Source: Robertkochia aurantiaca (GTDB taxonomy: Bacteria > Bacteroidota > Bacteroidia > Flavobacteriales > Flavobacteriaceae). From it: 64,000 nucleotides of DNA. Below the pieces are notes generated by a model. That model saw only the letters and a program-made list of their open reading frames with translations, did not search any database and was not told the DNA's origin. The DNA lies in contig NZ_JAINZS010000004.1 of assembly GCF_020166495.1 (NCBI RefSeq), positions 1-64,000 on the forward strand, in the 5' to 3' direction. The position numbers and the translations under genes are program-made. Numbering within the stretch: the stretch's first letter is position 1; each line of letters opens with the position of its first letter. Of this stretch, positions 56,838 through 64,000 are shown piece after piece.

Positions 56838-58967
56838 TTAAGCGTTAACTCCTTTAGCTGCCTTAATTACCTCTTCAGCGATGTTCGAAGGAGTTTCTGC
56901 ATAGTGAGAGAATTCCATAGTTGATGTAGCACGACCTGAAGAAAGCGTTCTCAGAGAGGTTACATATCCAAACATTTCTGAAAGCGGCACCTCTGCCTTG
57001 ATCACTTTCGAACCGGCACGGTCACCCATGCTGTTCACCTGACCACGACGACGGTTAAGGTCACCTACGATATCACCCATGTTTTCTTCAGGAGTCAATA
57101 CCTCCAGCTTCATGATGGGCTCCATAATAACAGCCTTGGCTTTCTTGGCCGCTTCTTTATATCCAAGCTTGGCAGCCAGTTCAAAAGACAGCTGATCTGA
57201 ATCCACAGGGTGGAATGAACCGTCTTTCAGGGTAACTTTCATGGCATCCATTTCGAATCCGGCCATCGGCCCGTTCTTCATGGCTTCCCTGAATCCTTTC
57301 TCTACTGAAGGAACAAATTCCTTAGGAATGTTACCACCTTTGATCTCATTGACGAACTCAAGTCCAGTCTTACCTTCTTCAGCAGGCTGCAGGGTAAACA
57401 CGATATCCGCGAATTTACCACGACCACCTGTCTGCTTCTTGTACACCTCACGGTGATCAGCAGAAGCCGTAATAGCTTCCTTGTACTCAACCTGAGGCTG
57501 ACCCTGGGTAACATCTACTTTAAATTCACGCTTCAGACGGTCACAGATAATATCAAGGTGAAGCTCTCCCATTCCAGAGATGATCGTTTGCCCTGAGGCT
57601 TCATCAGTCTTAACCTGGAAGGTTGGATCTTCTTCAGCCAGCTTGGCAAGAGCCATACCCAGCTTATCAACATCTGCCTTGGTCTTAGGCTCAACTGCGA
57701 TACCGATTACCGGATCAGGGAAGTCCATACTTTCCAGCACAATCGGGTTTTTCTCATCACAGAGAGTATCACCGGTCTTGATATCTTTGAAACCTACTGC
57801 AGCTCCGATATCTCCGGCTTCGATATATTCAATAGCATTCTGCTTGTTAGAGTGCATTTGGTAAATACGGGAAATACGCTCTTTCTTACCAGAACGGGTA
57901 TTCAACACATATGAACCTGCATCAAGTCTACCTGAATAAGCGCGGAAGAATGCCAGACGACCTACAAACGGGTCGGTGGCAATTTTAAATGCCAGCGCTG
58001 AGAAAGGTGCATCTACAAGTGGTTTTCTTGAGATCTCCTCTCCACTGTCAGGATCTGTCCCTATGATAGCCTCCTTATCTATAGGAGAAGGAAGGTAACG
58101 ACAAACACAGTCAAGCAGGAATTGAACTCCTTTGTTCTTGAAAGACGAACCACAAACCATTGGCACGAAGCTCAGGTCCATTACAGCCGCACGAAGGGCC
58201 GCATGAATCTCATCTTCAGTAATAGAATCCTCATCTTCGAAGAATTTTTCCATAAGTTCTTCATCGTACTCAGCTACAGCCTCGATCAGCTGCGCACGGT
58301 ACATATCAACTTCCTCCTGCATCTCTTCCGGAATATCCACTTCATCAAAAGTAGAACCGAAATTCTCTTCATGCCAGATGATCGCTCTGTTCTTAACCAG
58401 GTCAACGATGCCTTTAAAGTCTGCCTCATCACCTATAGGAAGTACAATCGGAACTGCTTTAGACCCTAACATCTCCTTTACCTGCTTACATACAGCCAGG
58501 AAGTTAGAACCTTGTCTGTCCATCTTGTTCACGAACCCGATACGGGGAACGCTGTAGTTATCAGCCAGACGCCAGTTGGTCTCCGACTGAGGCTCAACCC
58601 CGTCAACTGCACTGAAAAGGAAAACCAATCCGTCGAGAACTCGAAGCGAACGGTTCACCTCTACGGTAAAGTCAACGTGCCCGGGAGTATCGATAATATT
58701 GAAGTGATAATCCTTGGCATCAGGAAGGGGCTGACCTTTTTCCATCGGGAATTTCCAGGTACAGGTGGTAGCTGCTGAAGTAATGGTAATACCACGCTCC
58801 TGCTCTTGCTCCATCCAGTCCATGGTTGCTGCACCATCGTGTACCTCACCGATCTTGTGACTCATACCGGTATAAAAGAGGATACGCTCGGTAGTCGTTG
58901 TTTTACCGGCGTCGATGTGCGCTGCAATTCCTATGTTTCTTGTATATTTTAAATCTCTTTGTGCCAT
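56838..58967 (-). CDS. fusA: Elongation factor G
   Basis: EF-G is the translocation GTPase. The product has 709 residues. Domain I has [20 protein letters not shown] (G1), the switch region around [27 protein letters not shown] (G3) and [10 protein letters not shown] (G4). Domains II-V follow, with [18 protein letters not shown] and, near the end, [20 protein letters not shown]. It lies 23 bp after rpsG. Confidence 0.98.
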   Translation of the reverse strand: MAQRDLKYTRNIGIAAHIDAGKTTTTERILFYTGMSHKIGEVHDGAATMDWMEQEQERGITITSAATTCTWKFPMEKGQPLPDAKDYHFNIIDTPGHVDFTVEVNRSLRVLDGLVFLFSAVDGVEPQSETNWRLADNYSVPRIGFVNKMDRQGSNFLAVCKQVKEMLGSKAVPIVLPIGDEADFKGIVDLVKNRAIIWHEENFGSTFDEVDIPEEMQEEVDMYRAQLIEAVAEYDEELMEKFFEDEDSITEDEIHAALRAAVMDLSFVPMVCGSSFKNKGVQFLLDCVCRYLPSPIDKEAIIGTDPDSGEEISRKPLVDAPFSALAFKIATDPFVGRLAFFRAYSGRLDAGSYVLNTRSGKKERISRIYQMHSNKQNAIEYIEAGDIGAAVGFKDIKTGDTLCDEKNPIVLESMDFPDPVIGIAVEPKTKADVDKLGMALAKLAEEDPTFQVKTDEASGQTIISGMGELHLDIICDRLKREFKVDVTQGQPQVEYKEAITASADHREVYKKQTGGRGKFADIVFTLQPAEEGKTGLEFVNEIKGGNIPKEFVPSVEKGFREAMKNGPMAGFEMDAMKVTLKDGSFHPVDSDQLSFELAAKLGYKEAAKKAKAVIMEPIMKLEVLTPEENMGDIVGDLNRRRGQVNSMGDRAGSKVIKAEVPLSEMFGYVTSLRTLSSGRATSTMEFSHYAETPSNIAEEVIKAAKGVNA

Positions 58968-58990
58968 TTTTAAACTGTGTCTTTTATAGG

Positions 58991-59467
58991 TTAAAATCTA
59001 AAATGAGAGAATGCTTTATTAGCCTCAGCCATCTTATGTGTATCCACTCGTTTTTTAACGGCAGCACCTTCTTCTTTGGCAGCAGCAAGTACTTCAGCAG
59101 CCAAACGTTGTGCCATTGATTTTTCGTTACGCTTACGAGCGAATCCTATTAACCATTTCATAGCCATAGACACCTTTCTGTCAGGGCGAATCTGCATAGG
59201 AATTTGAAAAGTAGCTCCTCCAACACGACGGCTTCTCACTTCTACGTGAGGCATCACATTTGAAAGGGCATCTTTCCATATTTCCAAAGCGGTCTTCTCT
59301 TCGTCCTGCTTTTTCTCATCTACGATGTCAATCGCATCGTAAAAAACCTTAAAAGCGACCGATTTCTTACCATCCCACATCATCATGTTTACGAAGCGGG
59401 TCACCAACTGATCGTTAAACCGTGGATCTGGTAAAAGAGGTCTTTTTTTAGCCTGTCTTTTTCTCAT
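58991..59467 (-). CDS. rpsG: Ribosomal protein S7
   Basis: The product has 158 residues and organises the 30S head near the E site. [40 protein letters not shown] and the C-terminal [20 protein letters not shown] are conserved. It lies 21 bp after rpsL. Confidence 0.98.
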   Translation of the reverse strand: MRKRQAKKRPLLPDPRFNDQLVTRFVNMMMWDGKKSVAFKVFYDAIDIVDEKKQDEEKTALEIWKDALSNVMPHVEVRSRRVGGATFQIPMQIRPDRKVSMAMKWLIGFARKRNEKSMAQRLAAEVLAAAKEEGAAVKKRVDTHKMAEANKAFSHFRF

Positions 59468-59488
59468 GTCTTCTCTTTAAAGTTTTAA

Positions 59489-59863
59489 TTACTTTTTAGG
59501 GCGTTTTGCTCCGTACTTAGATCGTCGCTGTGTTCTTCCCTGAACACCCGCTGTATCCAGCGCACCGCGAACGATGTGGTACCTAACACCAGGCAAGTCT
59601 TTTACCCTTCCGCCTCTTACCAATACTATCGAGTGCTCTTGAAGGTTGTGCCCCTCTCCGGGAATGTAAGCGTTCACCTCTTTACCGTTTGTAAGACGAA
59701 CCCTGGCTACTTTACGCATAGCCGAGTTAGGCTTCTTAGGTGTTGTGGTGTAAACACGCGTACAAACTCCTCGACGTTGAGGGCACGAATCCAAAGCAGC
59801 CGATTTACTCTTCTTGGTAATCGTGGCTCTTCCTTTTCGTACTAACTGTGAAATTGTTGGCAT
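59489..59863 (-). CDS. rpsL: Ribosomal protein S12
   Basis: The product has 124 residues at the decoding centre. [40 protein letters not shown] and [20 protein letters not shown] are conserved. Lys43 and Lys88, the positions linked to streptomycin response in other bacteria, are both the usual lysine. It is the first gene of the large cluster and has the best-matching promoter in the window. Confidence 0.98.
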   Translation of the reverse strand: MPTISQLVRKGRATITKKSKSAALDSCPQRRGVCTRVYTTTPKKPNSAMRKVARVRLTNGKEVNAYIPGEGHNLQEHSIVLVRGGRVKDLPGVRYHIVRGALDTAGVQGRTQRRSKYGAKRPKK

Positions 59864-60934
59864 AATTTACTTAACAATAAAAATTTCTGTTTTTATATAA
59901 TCCTCAGCCGATATTATACGGCAGCATAAACCCCTTATAAATGAGACACATGCCTTTTTGAGGTCGGCAAAGGTAGAAATAATTAATTATAATTCAAACG
60001 GTAAGAGATTAATTTTCATGCAAATGGGAAACATCAGGAATAACAGCGATTGCCTCTCCTAACAATAATGAGTAGGAATTCAAGTAAGACATGATGAATT
60101 CAACCTACAAAACAAAAAGAGCAAAAAGCCACCTTCAAGCAATTTTTCTTTCGAAAAAAGCAAATACACCATACACCTATATAATTTTCATACAACCCAT
60201 TTCATGCCCAGCTTGGCACATTTGTTTTAAACAGGCAGCAACTTCATTTTTATAGAGGTACCCGGGAAAATTATTACTGACTACACAATACGTCAGAGAC
60301 CCTTATCAATACTTCTGCCATCTTCTGTCTCCTTCAGACAAATACATGGTCCGACTTCTTTGCGAAGAATAACAACAGGAACCACCACATAAGTCAACAG
60401 CTACAAACTTGAAAAGCGTCTGACCCTGAGAGCATCATTAATAAGGAAAGAAACATGCAAAGAGAATTATCACATCTCATGACTTTGCACCGAAATCGAA
60501 GTCTCCGGCAGAAACCTATTCCCGAAATTCAACTGACAAATAGCCGCCCTTTTTTGGAGAAAGTGCAAACTGAAACACCTACAGGATTAAAAACACCCCG
60601 GAAAGACCCCGTTTTTAAAATAAAGTTGTTAACACTCCAAAATTAGAACTTATTTTCTATAAAACCCGGGTCGAACTGATAAACAGGAGCTTATTCCAAG
60701 ACCCTCTAAAACTTCACAACTCCTGTATTAACAAGGCTTCCTGTTAATTTTTAGTTAAGCATTATTAAAACTTTAATAAAGAAACTTTTAAATACGCTTT
60801 TGATCAAAACACAAGCGATTTATTAAAAATTTAGCATTTGTGATGTCCAATACCATTATTGTTAGGATTTTGTTTTGTGTTTTTAACAAATTTTTATCAA
60901 ATTGCAAGCCGCTAATTCAAATTAATTAAACAGT
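59864..60934. other. About 1 kb without a credible gene
   Basis: The left end holds the rpsL promoter and a leader of about 100 nt. The rest is AT-rich, with only short frames of poor composition; a 63-codon frame at 60455 has no family look or good context. I recognise no tRNA or other RNA gene. The right end must carry the SusC-like gene's promoter and leader. Confidence 0.6.
59968..59998 (-). promoter_or_regulatory. Promoter of the rpsL ribosomal cluster
   Basis: On the minus strand TTTG (59995-59998) is followed after 19 bp by TACCTTTG (59968-59975), a full match to the Bacteroidota TTG-N19-TAnnTTTG promoter. Initiation near 59962 would give a leader of about 100 nt to the rpsL ATG. Confidence 0.8.
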
Positions 60935-63900
60935 ATGAAGACAAAATCTTATGGATTTTTAACACTGTTAATGGTGTTAATTGCGCAACTATCGTTTGCG
61001 CAAGAAAAGACGATCACCGGGGTGGTGACCGACCAGAACGGTCTCCCGCTCCCTGGGGCAAACGTCGTCGTTAAGGGTACCGCAACGGGTACACAAACAG
61101 ATTTTGATGGTAATTACTCTATTCAAGCTGAGGTTGGAGATATTCTGGTTTACTCCTTTATCGGTCAAAAATCTGAAGAAAGAGAAGTTGGTCAGTCAAA
61201 TGTGATCAACGTACAATTAGTAGAAGATGCCCAGGCTCTTGAAGAAGTAGTTGTTACGGCTCAGGGTATCCGAAGAGAAAAGAAGGCACTGGGTTATGCG
61301 GTTTCTTCTGTAGATTCTGATCAGCTGGAATCACGTACTGAAGGTGATGTGGCTCGTGTTCTTACCGGAAAGGCTTCCGGGGTGAACATTACCGCTGCCG
61401 GTGGTATGTCAGGTTCTGGTACAAACGTGGTGATTCGTGGTTTGAGTTCCTTCAGTGGAAGTAACCAGGCTCTTTTCATCGTTGATGGTGTTCCATTCTC
61501 GAATGACACCAACGCCGCCGGTAACTTCCTTGACGGAAACACCGGTTCTTCGCGTTTCCTGGATCTGGATCCAAACAACATTGCAAAAGTAGAAGTATTA
61601 AAAGGTCTTGCAGCTGCCACACTATATGGTACTCAAGGTAAGAACGGGGTAATCCTGATTACTACCAAGTCACGTGCCCAGGAAGGTGCTGTTAAGAAGA
61701 CCGAGATCACCGTTAACCAATCGTACTTTGTGAACCAAATGGCTTCAATGCCTGACTATCAGGATCAGTACGGTAACGGTTTCGACCAGTCTTTCGGATG
61801 GTTCTTCTCTAACTGGGGACCAAGTTTCGACAGAGAAGGGGTTTCAGGATGGGGTAACCAGCCTGCCATCGATGACAACGGAACTCTTGAGCACCCTTAC
61901 TCAACTACCGCGGTAGCTTCTACCAGAGAAGCATTCCCGGAACTACAGGGAGCCCGTTATGACTGGAGACCTTATGATTCTGTAGAGAATTTCTTCTCTG
62001 ATGGATCTGTAACCAATACATCGGTTAACGTAACCGGATCTTCAGAAGACGGAAGAACCAATTACAACGTAAACTTCGGTTACCTGAACGACGATAGTTT
62101 CGTTCCCGGTAACTCACTCACAAGAACTAACATCTCTATCGGTGGTAGCTCGAGATTATCGAACAAGTTTACAGTAAGCGGTTCCATGAACTACTCAAGA
62201 ACTGACTACCGCACACCTCCGGTTGCTGCTTCACGTGGTAACGGTACCTTAGGTCTGTCATTGTTCGCGAACGTATTCTTTACTCCGCGTTCAGTTGACC
62301 TGATGGGTCTTCCTTTCCAGAACCCGATCGATGGTTCATCTGTTTACTATCGTAATGGTAACGACATTATCAACCCACGCTGGATTGCTGAAAACGTTAC
62401 TTATTCACAGTTGACAAACCGTGTATTCTGGAACGCAGCCATGACTTACGAGTTCAATGATAATCTGAACATCACCTATCGAGGTGGTTTAGACTTCTAT
62501 AACGAGCGTAATGAGAACGGTTCAAACAAAGGTGGAGTTGAGTTTTCACAGGCGATCTTCGGTTTTTACGAAACCTATGACAACAACAACACTATCTGGG
62601 ATCACTACCTTGCCTTAAATGGTGATTATGATCTTTCTGAAAAGATTGGTATGACCTTTAACGTTGGTGCTACCTCAAGATCAACTATCTATGATCGTCA
62701 GGGTGCCAGAAGTAATGGTCAGATCGTTTTTGGTGTGAAAAGACACTTCAACTATGAGAACCAGTTACCAATCCAATTCACGCAAAAGCAAAATATTGCG
62801 GGTCTTTTAGGACAGGTAACCGTTGATTTCGACAACATGTTATTCCTTACAGCTTCGACCCGTACAGACTGGGTTTCGAACCTGACCACTGAGAACAACA
62901 GTAGAACCTATCCTTCAGTGAGTGCGTCTTTCCTTCCTACTGAGGCCTTCAAAGGCATTCAGTCTCAGGGTGGTCTGAACTACCTGAAGTTAAGAGCCGG
63001 TCTTGGATCTTCTGCATCATTCCCTACTGGTTATCCAACTGTAGCCATTGTTGAGCAGAACACCCAGGTATATGGAGATGGAGGTCAATACACAACCAAC
63101 CAGGTTGCCGGTTTCCGTCCGAATCCTAACCTGAAGCCTGAGCTTCTTACTGAGTACGAATTAGGTTTCGAATCAAGATTCCTGAACAACAGGGTGTCAC
63201 TTGATTTCACGTATTTCGACAGAACGACTACTGACCTGATCGTAAATGAGCCTTTATCTCCTTCAACCGGATTTACTTTTACACAAAGTAACGTTGGTAA
63301 GATCGAAGGTGACGGGGTTGAGATTGATATGGGAATTGACTGGTTCCGCAGTGACTCTAACGGGTTTGCATGGAACACCAGAGCTAACTTCTCTACTTAC
63401 CGACCTGTAGTTACTGAGCAAGAGCAGGATATCATTATCTATGCCGGTAGTTCAACCCTATTCGTAGGTGGTAACGCCGCTATCGAGGGACAACCTCTTG
63501 GTGCAATGGTAGGTACTGCTTTCGGACGTGATGAGAATGGAAACCTGTTGGTTAACGACGGAGGTGACTACGTTATCGTTGAGCAGGATCTTGACGGAAA
63601 TGTTCCGGTAATTGGTAATCCGAACCCTGACTACACTATGAACTTCATCAACACGATGTCGTTCAAGAACTTCAACTTCGGTTTCCAGATCAACCATATC
63701 AAAGGTGGTGACATCATGTCAAGTACAGTTGCTACGCTACTTGGTCGTGGTCTGATCGTTGAAACCTTGAACCGTGAGGATACTTACATCCTTCCTGGTG
63801 TAAGACAATCTACCGGTGAACCAAACAACCTGCAGATCAACAACTCTACGTATTACTTTAACAACATTTTGTTCGGTCCTGCAGAGGCCAAAGTATACGA

Positions 63901-64000
63901 TGCGTCTGTAATTCGTTTACAAGAGATCTCATTGGGGTACAATGTTCCTAAGAAGTGGCTTGACAATACACCTTTCGGAGCCTTGTCTTTTACCGCTCAA
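60935..64000 (+). CDS. SusC/RagA-type TonB-dependent receptor, 5' part
   Basis: The frame opens at the ATG at 60935 and is still open at base 64000 (1022 codons), so the barrel end is missing. Residues 1-22 are a signal peptide (LMVLIAQLSFAQ). Residues about 26-105 form a carboxypeptidase-regulatory-like domain (GVVTDQNGLPLPGANVVVKG). A TonB box-like EEVVVTAQG follows near residue 108. The plug spans about 115-250 (GGMSGSGTNVVIRGLSSFSG, ALFIVDGVPFSND). The rest is outer-membrane barrel. It would import an oligosaccharide or peptide with a SusD-like lipoprotein, presumably encoded just beyond the window. The ligand is unknown. Confidence 0.95.
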   Translation, partial: MKTKSYGFLTLLMVLIAQLSFAQEKTITGVVTDQNGLPLPGANVVVKGTATGTQTDFDGNYSIQAEVGDILVYSFIGQKSEEREVGQSNVINVQLVEDAQALEEVVVTAQGIRREKKALGYAVSSVDSDQLESRTEGDVARVLTGKASGVNITAAGGMSGSGTNVVIRGLSSFSGSNQALFIVDGVPFSNDTNAAGNFLDGNTGSSRFLDLDPNNIAKVEVLKGLAAATLYGTQGKNGVILITTKSRAQEGAVKKTEITVNQSYFVNQMASMPDYQDQYGNGFDQSFGWFFSNWGPSFDREGVSGWGNQPAIDDNGTLEHPYSTTAVASTREAFPELQGARYDWRPYDSVENFFSDGSVTNTSVNVTGSSEDGRTNYNVNFGYLNDDSFVPGNSLTRTNISIGGSSRLSNKFTVSGSMNYSRTDYRTPPVAASRGNGTLGLSLFANVFFTPRSVDLMGLPFQNPIDGSSVYYRNGNDIINPRWIAENVTYSQLTNRVFWNAAMTYEFNDNLNITYRGGLDFYNERNENGSNKGGVEFSQAIFGFYETYDNNNTIWDHYLALNGDYDLSEKIGMTFNVGATSRSTIYDRQGARSNGQIVFGVKRHFNYENQLPIQFTQKQNIAGLLGQVTVDFDNMLFLTASTRTDWVSNLTTENNSRTYPSVSASFLPTEAFKGIQSQGGLNYLKLRAGLGSSASFPTGYPTVAIVEQNTQVYGDGGQYTTNQVAGFRPNPNLKPELLTEYELGFESRFLNNRVSLDFTYFDRTTTDLIVNEPLSPSTGFTFTQSNVGKIEGDGVEIDMGIDWFRSDSNGFAWNTRANFSTYRPVVTEQEQDIIIYAGSSTLFVGGNAAIEGQPLGAMVGTAFGRDENGNLLVNDGGDYVIVEQDLDGNVPVIGNPNPDYTMNFINTMSFKNFNFGFQINHIKGGDIMSSTVATLLGRGLIVETLNREDTYILPGVRQSTGEPNNLQINNSTYYFNNILFGPAEAKVYDASVIRLQEISLGYNVPKKWLDNTPFGALSFTAQ

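Noticed and set aside
59876-59960. Possible r-protein leader hairpin upstream of rpsL
   Set aside because: The best stem I could draw (GCCG/CGGC) is only 4 bp with a mismatched interior.
60455-60646. 63-codon plus-strand frame in the long gap before the SusC-like gene
   Set aside because: No family resemblance, no neighbour within operon distance, and a composition typical of chance frames.

Overview
The window reads as chromosomal DNA of a marine, heterotrophic member of the Flavobacteriaceae (Bacteroidota). The reasons are a divergent proteorhodopsin/blh pair, a SusC/RagA-type TonB receptor, Bacteroidota family proteins (DUF4293, a DUF7218-like protein, CtlX), a Rho factor with a long Q/N/K-rich insert, promoters with the flavobacterial TAnnTTTG -7 box, and a str-S10-spc-alpha ribosomal cluster without tuf that runs on into carA, eno and gltA. 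I cannot name the genus from sequence alone. I saw no rRNA, tRNA, CRISPR array, insertion sequence or phage gene.

Layout. 1-2180 (minus): two exported surface-type proteins, one with 204-bp tandem repeats and cut by the window edge, and a 61-residue membrane protein between them. 2514-6730: prfC, a DUF4293 membrane protein and rho. 6799-13225: a BCCT transporter, an operon of MscS channel, small Rho-N-like protein, VOC protein and AI-2E-family permease, and a secreted esterase-like lipoprotein. 13301-18285: folD, ffh, a metzincin-like lipoprotein and blh on the minus strand, diverging from proteorhodopsin. 18353-20131: argS. 20447-30032: an apparent exopolysaccharide locus, described below. 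30182-36960: a second BCCT transporter, a secreted M14 carboxypeptidase with an amidase lipoprotein, a PAPS-reductase-family gene with an Rrf2 regulator, and two amidinotransferase-fold enzymes. 37055-42662: gltA, glgA, eno, carA. 42758-59863: rplQ back to rpsL, 32 translation-related genes all on the minus strand. 59864-60934: about 1 kb without a credible gene. 60935-64000: 5' part of a SusC-like receptor running off the right edge.

The most interesting accessory block is 20.4-30.0 kb. A plus-strand run encodes a small unknown protein, an atypical SDR, a lipoprotein glycosidase and a 1266-residue membrane protein that joins a processive GT2 synthase to a GH26-like domain and then to a second TIM-barrel-like domain whose two expected catalytic glutamates are aspartates. 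Converging on it are an MBOAT O-acyltransferase and an SGNH-like partner. I infer a synthase-coupled machine that makes, trims or transglycosylates, and acetylates an extracellular polysaccharide.

The light module (blh plus a DTE-type, methionine-tuned proteorhodopsin), the BCCT osmolyte carriers, the MscS channel and the TonB receptor fit a sunlit, saline, particle- or polymer-associated life style. Carotenoid synthesis genes needed to feed Blh are not in the window.
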